Counted from the stretch's first letter, positions 15,834 through 25,693 are shown. The stretch: DNA of 64,000 nucleotides from Marinoscillum sp049115815 (GCA_049115815.1 JAGDZO010000033.1:1-64000); one strand, 5' to 3'. A program made the numbers and translations. Notes: a model not told the origin generated them from the sequence alone.

Positions 15834-16300
15834 AAGCAGCGACAGTTACTGAAATAAAAAGAGAACTGTCACACAAGACGGACAAGGAGTTGGTAGAGCT
15901 TTGTTTGCGCTTGTCTAAATTCAAAAAGGAGAATAAGGAGCTGCTTACCTATTTGCTTTATGAAGCAGATGATATTCACTCTTATATCCTGAATGTGCAA
16001 GACGAAATAGAAGATGCTTTTAATCAGATAAAAAAAACAAGCTATTACTTCATCGCCAAAAGCATGCGCAAAACCCTCAGGGTTACCAAAAAATTCATTC
16101 GATACTCTCAGAACAAGCAGGTAGAAGTAGAACTTTTAATCTATTTCTGCGAACAGATGAGAGATTTCGAACCTAGCATCAACCGAAGCACTGCTTTGAT
16201 CAATCTCTATGATCGACAGATTGCATTGATCAAGAAAGCGCTTGCTACTTTAAATGAAGACTTGCAATACGACTATCAAATAAGCTTGGATAAGCTCTAG
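15830..16300 (+). CDS. Unknown conserved-looking helical protein, coupled to S4 protein
   Basis: I do not recognise the family. The 156 residues are highly charged and almost all helical: 'ELSHKTDKELVELCLRLSKFKKENKELLTYLLYEADDIHSYI', then 'SYYFIAKSMRKTLRVTKKFIRYS', then 'DYQISLDKL' at the end. There is no signal peptide or membrane span, so it should be cytoplasmic. The 4-base ATGA overlap with the S4 RNA-binding gene suggests a linked role, perhaps in RNA metabolism; that is inference from context only. Its stop overlaps the stop of the convergent TlpA-like gene (CTAG at 16297-16300). Confidence 0.75.
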   Translation: MKAATVTEIKRELSHKTDKELVELCLRLSKFKKENKELLTYLLYEADDIHSYILNVQDEIEDAFNQIKKTSYYFIAKSMRKTLRVTKKFIRYSQNKQVEVELLIYFCEQMRDFEPSINRSTALINLYDRQIALIKKALATLNEDLQYDYQISLDKL

Positions 16301-17679
16301 CTTGACTTCAAAAGTCCCTCTATCTGATCGCCAATATTTCCTGAAGGTCTCGCAGCATTGGCATCCACAATCTTTCCTTCCTGATCAATTAGAATGAATC
16401 TTGGGATTGAGTTAATCACATAATCCTGATTGATTTTAGAACTCCATGCGCCAGGGGCATATAGATGAATCCCTCCTAATTCTCTATCAGCTACCATTTT
16501 GCGCCATGGATCTGGTGAACTATCAATGCTGATGGCTAGAAATGCCACTGGTGTATCCTTGAAGCGGTTTTGTAATTTCTCCATAGCTGGATGTTCTGCT
16601 ATACACGGACCACACCATGTAGCCCAGACATCTATATACACCACTTTCCCAGTAAAGTCTGCCATACCCAAAGTATCACCATCAATACTCACGAAACTAA
16701 AATCTGGGGCAGTCACGCCTTTTTCAATTTTAGCAAACTTCGCGACGATCTCTGCCACCTCATCTCCCTTCTCTGCATCTGTATTGTCCAAATTAAAAGC
16801 TTCTATCATTTCGCCTCTATGAGCTTCACCAATGGTCAAGTAACTGTACTTAATGAGCTGATATAACAAGTCAGCCTTCAGAGACTTAATGGTCACTATC
16901 TCATTAAGAGCCGTCAAATAATTTCCGTAATCATTGTTGCCCTCTGAGCCCTGAATCTTATCCAATTGGGCTGCTCTCAACTCTACTGCACCATCCACAT
17001 ATCTCTTAAATGCTGGGTATCTCAAATTAGAGCTATCTGAAACATCCAATAAAGATTGAAATGAGTAATAATCTGAAGAAACCGCAAACGAATCTAAGCC
17101 TAGGGCATAGGGATGATATCTTTCATATAAGAGCTTTGAACTGGCTGCTTCCCATTTGGAATTATTGATAGTAAATGATTTGAACTCCTCATCCGCCACT
17201 GCCAATTTGGTAAGCAAGTTTAGCTTGATGGCTGTAATCGAGTCAAGCGTCTTAATAAAATCTTCCTCCTCTAAACTGTATAGCTCTCTGCCTCCAATAA
17301 GTGAGTCCTGCAAAAGGACAATTGCCGCTTTGTAATTGTTGACATCAGACAGATCACCGCTAAATTCGAGCGTCTCATCAAACATCTCAGGGTTTAACGT
17401 AAGTCGAATCGCCTTGCCCGGTCTCATATAAATCATGGCAATCTCATCGCCATGACCAAAACGGATTTCAGTAGCCTCCTGCAAGGGTAGCTCTGTAGCA
17501 AATTGATTATTGGCATCCAGAGTATCAGTGATCGTGGTATCCTTTAATCTGAATGTCACGATATCTCCTTCTGGGTTGGTAATTTCACCACTGATCAAGG
17601 TAGTCTTCGCCTCCTCTTTTGGTTCGCAAGAAACGATAACAAAAAACAGTATAATCGGGAAAATATAGGATGACTTCAT
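16297..17679 (-). CDS. TlpA-like thioredoxin-fold lipoprotein (thiol-disulfide oxidoreductase)
   Basis: Starting at ATG 17679 gives 460 residues with a lipoprotein signal (MKSSYIFPIILFFVIVSC, Cys about 18). An upstream in-frame start would add 24 residues before the signal and is rejected. Residues ~30-110 are a small beta domain of the DUF4369 kind often fused to such proteins. A helical middle region of ~200 residues follows. The thioredoxin domain is C-terminal, ~320-460: 'APDFSFVSIDGDTLGMADFTGKVVYIDVWATWCGPC' (active site WCGPC at ~354-358) and the cis-Pro in 'INSIPRFILID'. It should face the periplasm and reduce or isomerise disulfides, or serve redox needs of cytochromes. It is transcribed alone. 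Confidence 0.88.
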   Translation of the reverse strand: MKSSYIFPIILFFVIVSCEPKEEAKTTLISGEITNPEGDIVTFRLKDTTITDTLDANNQFATELPLQEATEIRFGHGDEIAMIYMRPGKAIRLTLNPEMFDETLEFSGDLSDVNNYKAAIVLLQDSLIGGRELYSLEEEDFIKTLDSITAIKLNLLTKLAVADEEFKSFTINNSKWEAASSKLLYERYHPYALGLDSFAVSSDYYSFQSLLDVSDSSNLRYPAFKRYVDGAVELRAAQLDKIQGSEGNNDYGNYLTALNEIVTIKSLKADLLYQLIKYSYLTIGEAHRGEMIEAFNLDNTDAEKGDEVAEIVAKFAKIEKGVTAPDFSFVSIDGDTLGMADFTGKVVYIDVWATWCGPCIAEHPAMEKLQNRFKDTPVAFLAISIDSSPDPWRKMVADRELGGIHLYAPGAWSSKINQDYVINSIPRFILIDQEGKIVDANAARPSGNIGDQIEGLLKSS

Positions 17680-17981
17680 TGCAAAGGATTTTATAAGATT
17701 AAGGAAGTTAAACCTCCTCATCTGGTTAGGATAATACTTAAAATTAATCAAATTTTAAGATTGACCTTCTATCGAGAATTTACCAAAAAGACCTGATTAA
17801 GGTTCTTGAGCTCTTCCGGCTCACTCCTAAGCCTAAAAAAATATCGTATCTATACATCAATCAAAAAATACGCATTCCGGTCATGTTTTCGCCAGATGCA
17901 ACGCTTCTTCTTCAAAACCTCGTTAATTTTGGGTTTCTCACCAAATAAAATAATGTTTTGAAACAGCTATTAAATTTCAAA
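17680..17981 (+). other. Divergent intergenic region, weak promoter signals
   Basis: About 300 bases separate the TlpA-like gene from the lipoprotein gene on the other strand. TAATTTTG at 17924-17931 matches the -7 consensus TAnnTTTG for rightward transcription, but a clear TTTG partner at the right distance is not seen. No hairpin, RNA gene or repeat was recognised. Confidence 0.35.
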
Positions 17982-19580
17982 ATGATCCGATTGCTATTCT
18001 TTGGAGGAATATTCGGTTCGTTACTCAGCTCATGTAATTTGGATGAGCTGCCAGACTTGAACAACACCTACTTACCTGACTATGAAGGGGGGATTGCCAT
18101 TTTGCTGGTCAATGATACAGTAACTTTCGGAGACTTCTTGACAGAAAACATCGAAGACACCACGGTGTATAGTATTGATGAAAATCAGAGTATTGTATTT
18201 TCCTATTTGATAGAGCAGGAGTTTAGCGCAGGAGACAACTTTGTGGAAATAGATGATTTCACAAAATTTCAATCCATACCAGGGCCGGGTGCAACACCTA
18301 TTCCTTTCCCTCGGGATACGGTCATTACCATACAAGAGACGATCACCTTTGATTTCCCTACTTCTAATGGAGAGCAGGTAGATTCACTTTATTATGCAGG
18401 TGGTGCTTTTACCTTGTTCATGGATTCTAGATATCCATTTCCTATATCTTATGAATTCAGCACTAACTCTTTCCTTGAACTTGCGTCAGCTAATCCAATC
18501 TACTTCACAGATGACATAGGACCAAGATTGCAATCATCTCAATCTCAAGATCTCTTGGGCTACAAATCTTTACTCACTCCTGTAAATGGAGTCAACGAAT
18601 TTGAGGTATTGGTCACTGCTAATATTTCCTTGAGTCAAGGAGATCAACTAGATGGGACTGAAGAGTTGATTGTTCAGATCGGAGTGGAAAATCCTGATTT
18701 GGATGTGATATTCGGATACTTTGATAAGGACACCTTTGATATCGGAGAACAATCCGTGGATCTAGATTTCTTCGATGATCTAGGTGGTGAAGGGATAGAA
18801 TTTGAAGCGCCTAATATCGAATTCACGGTACAAAATAGTTTTGGAATACCAGTAACGCTCGATTTTGGTAGCGTTTACGCCACATACGCTGAGGACGATG
18901 ACTTGATGCTTATGGGTGATAATCTCAAAGAAATATCAGCTCCCGAAACAGCTAATTTCGGCACCACAGCTATATCGGTATTGTCTATTGACAATACAAA
19001 TTCCAACCTTAGGGATATCCTTGCAGGATCTCCTACTAGCATGGTACTTCCACTTGTTGGGTATACCAATAGCGGAGATGTTACTAGCAATTTCTTGTCG
19101 AAGGAATCAAACATTGCAGTGGATGCTAAAGTGAGTATTCCACTTAAGCTGAAAATGGATGGATTTGAATATGAAGAAGTGTTTGAATTGGATGGAGCAG
19201 AAGACCTGGAAGGTACCAAGGAGCTTAGTATGCTATTCAATACCGTCAATGAATTGCCATTTACCGGGTCTATAGACTTATATATGCTCGATGAAGATAG
19301 CGTAGTGCTTGGCTCACTATTGAACCAAGACATATTCACCGCTCCTGATAGCTACAATGCAAATGGAAAAGTTTCATCTCCATCTGAGAACTCAACCAAT
19401 GTGGTACTAGACGAACAATTGATAGACGCGCTCGTCAATGCCACGGAAATGAAAGTGGTTGTTAGAGTTAATTCTTACGATAGTCAAAATGGAAATTTTA
19501 TTGAGGTGTTTGCAGATTATGATCTTCAATTGAAGATAGGAATCGCGGGAGATATTTCATTAGACTTAAACGGCAATTAA
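17982..19580 (+). CDS. Unknown large beta-rich lipoprotein, partner of DUF5723-like barrel
   Basis: The start at ATG 17982 gives 532 residues with a lipoprotein signal (MIRLLFFGGIFGSLLSSC, Cys 18). A TTG start at 17958 would add 8 residues. I do not recognise a named domain. The mature part is acidic and beta-rich, with repeated short strands (IAILLVNDTVTFGDF, EFEVLVTANISLSQGD, DLQLKIGIAGDISLDL). It contains a duplicated pattern in which a Phe/Leu-rich strand is followed by a Gly-Asp turn. Two bases separate it from the barrel gene, so the two are surely co-transcribed. A lipid-anchored protein working with an outer-membrane barrel is a plausible export or assembly pair, which is inference. 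Confidence 0.75.
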   Translation: MIRLLFFGGIFGSLLSSCNLDELPDLNNTYLPDYEGGIAILLVNDTVTFGDFLTENIEDTTVYSIDENQSIVFSYLIEQEFSAGDNFVEIDDFTKFQSIPGPGATPIPFPRDTVITIQETITFDFPTSNGEQVDSLYYAGGAFTLFMDSRYPFPISYEFSTNSFLELASANPIYFTDDIGPRLQSSQSQDLLGYKSLLTPVNGVNEFEVLVTANISLSQGDQLDGTEELIVQIGVENPDLDVIFGYFDKDTFDIGEQSVDLDFFDDLGGEGIEFEAPNIEFTVQNSFGIPVTLDFGSVYATYAEDDDLMLMGDNLKEISAPETANFGTTAISVLSIDNTNSNLRDILAGSPTSMVLPLVGYTNSGDVTSNFLSKESNIAVDAKVSIPLKLKMDGFEYEEVFELDGAEDLEGTKELSMLFNTVNELPFTGSIDLYMLDEDSVVLGSLLNQDIFTAPDSYNANGKVSSPSENSTNVVLDEQLIDALVNATEMKVVVRVNSYDSQNGNFIEVFADYDLQLKIGIAGDISLDLNGN

Positions 19581-19582
19581 TC

Positions 19583-20917
19583 ATGAAGAAATTACTTTAT
19601 ATATCATTATTAGCAATTGCCAATTTAAGTTTTGGCCAGTTCAACTTGAGCTTCTACCAGATGGGTGGAGCTACTCCGCAGCACAATAATTATAATGCAG
19701 CTGCTTTTCCAAAATCACGTTCATTTGTGAGCTTTCCTGTTATATCAGGAATTGACATGAGTGTCAATAATAGTTTCGGCATGACGGATATTCTCACCAC
19801 GACTGGTGATTCTACGCTGATTGATGTCAACCGATTCTTAGCTGAGCAAAAGGAAGGAGCCTATATGAACATGCTGTTTACTCCTACCATTTTTATGGCT
19901 GGATTCAGAACAGGCCAGAATGGCTTTGTGACATTGTTTGTCAACGAACGTCTTGATGCTACCCTCTTCTATCCTATCAAACTTGTCAACTTCCTTTGGG
20001 AGGGAAACAAGAACTTTATTGGAGAGGAATATGAGATAAATGACTTATCCTATGACATGACCTATTATCGTGAAGTAGGCCTGGGATATGGTAGAGATTT
20101 TGAAATCTTAGGTAAAAAAACATCCATTGGAGTTAGGGCAAAGTACCTAATTGGAGTTTTTCACGCTAGTATAGAAGACGAACTTAATATGTCTGTTTAC
20201 ACTAGCGAAGATGACTATTCTATAGAGGTAGCTTTAAAATCGGGAACTGCACGTAGTGCGGGGTACAATGCCTTAGTAGATGAATCAGACTTTGGGTATG
20301 CAGCTTATAATGGCAATACTGGATTTGGGTTTGACTTGGGAGTTCAGATGGAGCTTACAGATAGACTTTCTGTAGGTTTAGCTGCCAATGACATGGGCTT
20401 CATTAATTGGTCCGATGATTCTGAGACTGCTTCATTTACAGGTACTAGTTTCACCATAGAGGGAGCTTCTTTTGATGAGATCGATGCGCTAGCAGATGCA
20501 GTGATGGATTCTATAGACGCACTAGAAATTGATACTGTTGCGAATTCATTCCGAACTAGTCTTAATACAAGATTATTCTTATCTGGAAGCTACCGCGTGA
20601 CTGAGCAGGGATATGCGCAGGCCACTATCTCCAACTACTTCACTCAAGGAAAAATGAGAAGCGCTTTTGGAGTGGGCTATATGCAGAATCTTGGCAATTG
20701 GCTAACTGCCTCAGTGACCGGATCGATCGCTCCACAGAGCGGTGCTGACATGGGTGTAGGCCTGATGCTTAGAGGTGGATTCTTCCAGTTGTATACCAAC
20801 GTTGACAACCTTTTTGGCACCTTGAATATCCCTCAAGCATCTGGTCTGAATTTCAAGTTCGGAATCAATTTCCTATTCGGAAAAGCAGAGAAAAAGGAAA
20901 AGAAATCGAAGGCCTAG
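19583..20917 (+). CDS. DUF5723-like outer-membrane beta-barrel protein
   Basis: This 444-residue protein starts with a signal peptide (MKKLLYISLLAIANLSFGQ). 'FYQMGGATPQHNNYNAAAFPKSRSFVSFPVISGIDMSVNNSFGMTDIL' matches the start of the DUF5723 family as I recall it. Amphipathic strands then alternate with turns to the end (FITLFVNERLDATLFYP, IGVRAKYLIGVF, LSVGLAANDMGFI, GINFLFGKAEKK), typical of an FadL/PorV-like barrel. 'LSVGLAANDMGFINW' and 'YTNVDNLFG' are characteristic. Function is unknown. The short basic tail (KAEKKEKKSKA) is a little unusual. It is the second gene of a pair with the lipoprotein above and is followed by a terminator at 20945. Confidence 0.78.
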   Translation: MKKLLYISLLAIANLSFGQFNLSFYQMGGATPQHNNYNAAAFPKSRSFVSFPVISGIDMSVNNSFGMTDILTTTGDSTLIDVNRFLAEQKEGAYMNMLFTPTIFMAGFRTGQNGFVTLFVNERLDATLFYPIKLVNFLWEGNKNFIGEEYEINDLSYDMTYYREVGLGYGRDFEILGKKTSIGVRAKYLIGVFHASIEDELNMSVYTSEDDYSIEVALKSGTARSAGYNALVDESDFGYAAYNGNTGFGFDLGVQMELTDRLSVGLAANDMGFINWSDDSETASFTGTSFTIEGASFDEIDALADAVMDSIDALEIDTVANSFRTSLNTRLFLSGSYRVTEQGYAQATISNYFTQGKMRSAFGVGYMQNLGNWLTASVTGSIAPQSGADMGVGLMLRGGFFQLYTNVDNLFGTLNIPQASGLNFKFGINFLFGKAEKKEKKSKA

Positions 20918-20944
20918 TTAACAATAGCATTTAAAGTCAATCAC

Positions 20945-20977
20945 AAAATCTCTATGGATACCATGGAGATTTTTTTT
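20945..20977 (+). terminator. Intrinsic terminator after DUF5723-like gene
   Basis: AAAATCTCTATGG (20945-20957) pairs with CCATGGAGATTTT (20961-20973), with one A-G/G-U type position, over a 3-base loop. A run of T follows to 20977. Confidence 0.8.
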
Positions 20978-21030
20978 GTTATCAATCGACGAAACTAGAC
21001 GATTTAACATTTCATTTTTAAATTGAGGAC

Positions 21031-21573
21031 ATGAGCACAGACCAACACTTACGTTATCCAATTGGAGAATTCTTAGTACCTGACAATATTACTGCCGAGC
21101 ACATTGCCAATTGGATAAGTGAGATAGCTACATTCCCTCAGAGGCTAAAAGATATGCTAGTCAGCATCACCTCTGAACAACAAGGATGGAAATACCGAAC
21201 TGGAAGTTGGACGATTACGCAGCTCGTGCATCACTGCGCAGACAGTCATCTCAATAGTCTAATGAGGTTCAAATTGGCGATAACAGAAGATCGGCCAAAA
21301 ATAAAACCTTACGACGAAGTAGCTTGGGCAGAATTGGCGGATGATTTAGAAACAGATCTTGGTTATGCCCTGCTCCTTTTGGAAGGTCTCCATCACAAAT
21401 GGGTCGTCTTGCTCAATAGTCTTGCACCCAAAGATCTAGAGCGCACATTTGCTCACCCAGAGCATGGTACCATATTCACATTGAAGGAAACTATAGGTTC
21501 TTATGCATGGCACTGCAATCATCACCTTGCTCACATCAAGTTAGCCTTAGACAGTCAAGGGAGATATTCCTAA
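21031..21573 (+). CDS. YfiT-like DinB-fold metal-dependent protein (thiol S-transferase type)
   Basis: This 180-residue protein has the YfiT/BstA pattern: 'LRYPIGEFLVPDNITAEHIANWISEIATFPQRLKDM', 'WKYRTGSWTITQLVHHCADSHLNSLMRFKLAI', and 'SYAWHCNHHLAHIKLAL' near the end. The three His residues (in VHHC.DSH and HCNHHLAHI) form the expected Ni/Zn site of this family. In Bacillus the relative is a bacillithiol S-transferase; bacillithiol also occurs in some Bacteroidota, so a detoxification role is plausible but unproven here. It ends 5 bases from the convergent metG gene. It is a different subfamily from the DinB protein at 6065-6592. Confidence 0.85.
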   Translation: MSTDQHLRYPIGEFLVPDNITAEHIANWISEIATFPQRLKDMLVSITSEQQGWKYRTGSWTITQLVHHCADSHLNSLMRFKLAITEDRPKIKPYDEVAWAELADDLETDLGYALLLLEGLHHKWVVLLNSLAPKDLERTFAHPEHGTIFTLKETIGSYAWHCNHHLAHIKLALDSQGRYS

Positions 21574-21578
21574 TGCAA

Positions 21579-23636
21579 TTAGGCAATACCTGCTCCGTTT
21601 TCAGCTAGTTGATCTGGGCTCACGGCGCGCAATGAACCATCGACATTCTCTGCGAACAATAGCATACCCTGAGATTCTATCCCCATAATCTTTCGAGGAG
21701 CAAGGTTGGACATCACTACGACCTTTTTACCTACCATTTCTTCAGGTGTAAAATGCTTAGCTACACCACTAACAATGGTGCGTGTATCTAATCCAGTATC
21801 TACAGAGAATTTTAGCAATTTGTTTGATTTTTCTACCTTCTCGGCGGTTTTGATCTCCCCCACTCTCAGATCCATCTTCATGAAATCATCAAACGTAACA
21901 GGGTCTTTTGCCGGAAGTACTTTCACCTCATCAGAGGCTGCTTCATTTTCCATTTTAGTATCCATAAGTTTTTTAACCTGCGCTTCTACAGCGTCATCCT
22001 CTATTTTCTCAAAAAGCAATTTGGCTTCCTTTATCTGCAATCCATCAGCTAGCAAATCAATTCCTCCTGCCGAAGACCATGAAATCTCCGTCTGATTAAG
22101 CATATCTTTTAGTTTACCAGAAGTAAAGGGCAGAAAAGGTTCGGAAAGTATTGTAAGACTCCCTGCCAACTGTAGAGCTATGTTCATGATGGTAGCTACT
22201 CGTTCTGGATCGGTTTTGATAAGTTTCCAAGGCTCAGTATCCGCCAAGTACTTGTTCCCTTCCCGAGCCAGGTCAATCAGGTGAGTGGATGCCTCGCGAA
22301 ACTTATACTGCCCTATTGCTTTCTCTATTTTCTCAGGGTAGGTTGCTATAGCCTCAATCACCTGCTGATCTCTATCTTGAATCTCATTCCTAGCCGGAAT
22401 TTTTCCTTCATAATACTTATGAGTCAAGACAACCGCTCTATTAATGAAATTGCCGAAGATGGCCACCAACTCGCTATTATTCCTGGTTTGAAAGTCCTTC
22501 CAAGTGAAATCATTATCCTTGGTCTCAGGAGCATTGGCTGTCAGCACATACCTAAGCACGTCTTGCTTATCCGGAAACTCTTCCAAATATTCATGAAGCC
22601 AAACCGCCCAATTACGAGATGTAGAAATCTTGTTAGATTCAAGATTCAAAAATTCATTGGCTGGTACATTATCAGGCAAGATGTAATCTCCGTCAGCCTT
22701 TAGCAATGCAGGGAATATTACGCAGTGAAACACAATATTATCTTTCCCAATAAAGTGCACCAATTTGGTATCATCTTTCTTCCAATAGTCCTCCCAGTCC
22801 TTACCTTCTCTGGCTGCCCATTCCTTTGTAGCAGAGATGTAGCCAATTGGTGCATCAAACCAAACGTAAAGCACCTTACCCTCTGCCCCTTCTACAGGCA
22901 CAGGTATTCCCCAATCCAAATCCCGAGTCATCGGCCTAGGGCGCAGACCATTGTCCAACCAGCTTTTGCATTGGCCGGACACGTTAACTTTCCATTCTTT
23001 ATGATCTTCTAATATCCACTGTCGCAACCACTCCTCGTACTGATCCAGCGGAAAATACCAATGCTTAGTTTCCTTCATGATTGGAGACTCTCCACTCAAC
23101 ATTGATTTTGGATTAATCAATTCAGAAGGGCTCAGTGTAGAACCACATTGCTCACACTGATCGCCGTATGCCTCAGGAAAGCTACAAGTAGGACACGTCC
23201 CTTTGATGTATCTATCAGCCAAGAATTGATTCTCTTTAGCATCAAAAAACTGCTCTGACGCCTTTTCATCGAACTTACCATTGTCATAAAGTCTCTTAAA
23301 AAAATCGGAGGCAGTTTCGTGGTGAACTTTGGCGCTAGTGCGCGAATAAGTACTGAAGCTTATTCCAAATTTTTCGAAAGAATCTTTAATCTGACTATGG
23401 TACTTATCCACTACTTGCTGCGGTGTGACGCCTTCCTTTCTGGCACGGAGTGTAATCGCTACACCATGCTCATCAGACCCACAAATAAACGCTACATCCT
23501 TACCTGTTAGTCTCAAAAAACGTGCGTAAATATCCGCTGGAACATAAACTCCAGCGAGGTGTCCTATGTGCACCGGGCCATTAGCATAAGGAAGCGCCGC
23601 AGTAATGGTATATCGTTTGAATTGATCGTCGTTCAT
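21579..23636 (-). CDS. metG: Methionyl-tRNA synthetase with C-terminal tRNA-binding domain
   Basis: This 685-residue class I synthetase attaches methionine to tRNA-Met in the cytoplasm. The HIGH signature is in 'ALPYANGPVHIGHLAGVYVPADIYARF'. A zinc knuckle has four Cys in two CxxC pairs (CPTCSF, then CEQCGS) at ~145-165. The KMSKS loop appears as the KISTS variant in 'NLESNKISTSRNWAVWL'. The anticodon-binding helices are at ~390-545. The C-terminal OB-fold dimerisation/tRNA-binding domain (FDDFMKMDLRVGEIKTAEKV) is at ~585-685. Full length for the long form of the enzyme. It is monocistronic, with a 190-base divergent spacer to the M61 peptidase gene. Confidence 0.97.
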   Translation of the reverse strand: MNDDQFKRYTITAALPYANGPVHIGHLAGVYVPADIYARFLRLTGKDVAFICGSDEHGVAITLRARKEGVTPQQVVDKYHSQIKDSFEKFGISFSTYSRTSAKVHHETASDFFKRLYDNGKFDEKASEQFFDAKENQFLADRYIKGTCPTCSFPEAYGDQCEQCGSTLSPSELINPKSMLSGESPIMKETKHWYFPLDQYEEWLRQWILEDHKEWKVNVSGQCKSWLDNGLRPRPMTRDLDWGIPVPVEGAEGKVLYVWFDAPIGYISATKEWAAREGKDWEDYWKKDDTKLVHFIGKDNIVFHCVIFPALLKADGDYILPDNVPANEFLNLESNKISTSRNWAVWLHEYLEEFPDKQDVLRYVLTANAPETKDNDFTWKDFQTRNNSELVAIFGNFINRAVVLTHKYYEGKIPARNEIQDRDQQVIEAIATYPEKIEKAIGQYKFREASTHLIDLAREGNKYLADTEPWKLIKTDPERVATIMNIALQLAGSLTILSEPFLPFTSGKLKDMLNQTEISWSSAGGIDLLADGLQIKEAKLLFEKIEDDAVEAQVKKLMDTKMENEAASDEVKVLPAKDPVTFDDFMKMDLRVGEIKTAEKVEKSNKLLKFSVDTGLDTRTIVSGVAKHFTPEEMVGKKVVVMSNLAPRKIMGIESQGMLLFAENVDGSLRAVSPDQLAENGAGIA

Positions 23637-23826
23637 AGCAATTTTTAATCGACCGCAAATATAGAAAGAATATGATGTGAGACATTGATTACAATTCTCT
23701 TGTATTTGCTTTTCTTCGCAGCTTACGAAGCAACCATTGAACTATAGTTACTACCTCTAAAATAAAACCATTGTAAGTCTGTTAGTTCTATGCGTTTATT
23801 TAGTCGATTCAAATCAAACCGAACAT

Positions 23827-25677
23827 ATGAAATACGTTCTTCTTTTAATTCTTGTCACAATTTCAACGCTTTGTATAGGTCAGGAACGCAAATACTTGGT
23901 CGAAATAGATTTGAATATGGCACAAGATGATAAGCTGCCGGTAGTCATTTACCCTCCAAAAACTGATGCTGAATATGTGGAGTATCATATGCCCAAAATC
24001 GTCCCCGGGACATATAGCATCTCAGATTTTGGAAGGTTTGTTTCTGATTTCAAAGCATTTGATATGGATGGAAATGAATTGGAAATTGACAGAACATCTA
24101 CCAACATTTGGAGTATTGCCAATGAAGGAGAATTGCATAGAATTACCTACTGGGTAGATGATACCTGGGATGCTACCGAAAACTACAAATCCAAAAAAGA
24201 CAATATCGTATTTGAACCGGGTGGAACGGGTATAAATGCCGAAGATTCCCTCTTCATGATCAACACATTTGGCTTTATTGGTTATCTCAATAATCATAAG
24301 TTTTTGCCTTACGAACTATCCATTAAACACACTCAAGAACTGTTTGGAGCCACTGCATTGAAGAAGGAAGTGAAGTCTCCCGAGTTAGACGTATTCTATG
24401 CGGATGATTACAATTTCTTGGCAGATGGGCCCATCATGTATTCTATTCCAGATACTACCACCAGACAAATAGCCAATGCTGAGATTATAGTCTCGGTTTT
24501 CTCACCCAATAAGAAACTGACATCCACTGAGGTCATGGATAATATAGAAGATCTCATGATCGCGCAGAGCAAATACCTTGGTGGCTCATTGCCGGTAGAT
24601 CGGTATGCATATCTGATTTACCTCTACGATTATTACCCCATTTCTGGAGCCACGGGAGCACTCGAACACTCCTATTCGTCTGTTTACTCGCTTGGCGAGC
24701 GAAATGCCGACAGGATCGCTAAGAAGGTTCGTGATGTAGCGGCTCATGAGTTTTTGCATATCGTTACACCTCTGAACATTCACTCGAAAGAAATAGGTGA
24801 ATTTGATTATATCAATCCTAAAATGTCCAAACACCTTTGGTTGTATGAGGGTGTTACCGAGTACGGATCTATTCACGTACAGGTCAAACATGACTTATTT
24901 TCCAAGGAAATGTTCCTCGATGAAATCCTTACCAAAATTAAGACAGCTAGTAATTTTCCGGAAATCTCATTTACTGAAATGAGCGAAAAAATATTAGAGC
25001 CCGCCTATGAGGACATGTACCGAAACGTCTATGAAAAAGGTGCTTTGATAGGACTTTGTCTTGACCTATATATTATTAAATACTCCAACGGAGAGAAAAA
25101 CTTACAGTGGTTGATGCAGGAACTCTCTAAAAAGTATGGGAAAGAAACTTCATTTGAAGATGATGAATTGTTTGATGTGATTACTCAAATGACCTCTCCG
25201 GAAATAGGAACGTTTTTGAACACTCATGTGGCAGGGAATGAGCCACTGCCTCTGCAAGAAGTATTAGAATGGGCCGGCATTGATTATGCCGCCGAAAAGA
25301 GAACCACACAAATCAGTCTAGGTAGATTTGGGCTAGGCCTCAATGATGACAAAGAGCTTATCATAGATGATGTGTCCAACCTCAACTCCTTCGGCAAGGA
25401 AATGGGATTGAAGGTGGGTGATGTCCTCATGGAGTTGAATGGGCAAGAATTTACTCTGATGACAGCCAAGCAGGTAATGGCAGATACAAGAGCTAACGTG
25501 AAAGAGGGAGAAACGATCACTATGTTGGTCGGCAGAGAAAAAAGGGGTAAAATCAAACCTAAGAAACTCAAAGCCAAGGCTATCGAAGTACCTGTGATTC
25601 AGAAGAATTTTATTGAGTTTGTCAGTGAGCCCTCAGAGGAACAACAAAAAATTAGAAATCTCTGGCTTGAAGAGTAA
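23827..25677 (+). CDS. M61 family metallopeptidase with PDZ domain
   Basis: This 616-residue protein has a signal peptide (MKYVLLLILVTISTLCIGQ). An N-terminal beta domain ('VVIYPPKTDAEYVEYHMPKIVPGTYSISDFGRFV') is typical of M61 glycyl aminopeptidases. The zinc site HEFLH is in 'AAHEFLHIVTPLNIHSKEIGEFDY' at ~306-310, with the downstream Glu in 'LWLYEGVTEYG'. A C-terminal PDZ domain spans about 495-575 ('GRFGLGLNDDKELIIDDVSNLNSFGKEMGLKVGDVLMELNGQEF'). It should act in the periplasm or at the surface as a Gly/Ala-type aminopeptidase. It stands alone, convergent with the M2 peptidase gene; an odd nested inverted repeat fills the gap. Confidence 0.93.
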   Translation: MKYVLLLILVTISTLCIGQERKYLVEIDLNMAQDDKLPVVIYPPKTDAEYVEYHMPKIVPGTYSISDFGRFVSDFKAFDMDGNELEIDRTSTNIWSIANEGELHRITYWVDDTWDATENYKSKKDNIVFEPGGTGINAEDSLFMINTFGFIGYLNNHKFLPYELSIKHTQELFGATALKKEVKSPELDVFYADDYNFLADGPIMYSIPDTTTRQIANAEIIVSVFSPNKKLTSTEVMDNIEDLMIAQSKYLGGSLPVDRYAYLIYLYDYYPISGATGALEHSYSSVYSLGERNADRIAKKVRDVAAHEFLHIVTPLNIHSKEIGEFDYINPKMSKHLWLYEGVTEYGSIHVQVKHDLFSKEMFLDEILTKIKTASNFPEISFTEMSEKILEPAYEDMYRNVYEKGALIGLCLDLYIIKYSNGEKNLQWLMQELSKKYGKETSFEDDELFDVITQMTSPEIGTFLNTHVAGNEPLPLQEVLEWAGIDYAAEKRTTQISLGRFGLGLNDDKELIIDDVSNLNSFGKEMGLKVGDVLMELNGQEFTLMTAKQVMADTRANVKEGETITMLVGREKRGKIKPKKLKAKAIEVPVIQKNFIEFVSEPSEEQQKIRNLWLEE

Positions 25678-25693
25678 CAGCTGATAGAATAAA

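Noticed and set aside
22281..22703. 140-codon plus-strand frame inside metG
   Set aside because: Antisense shadow of a certain housekeeping gene; no recognisable domain.
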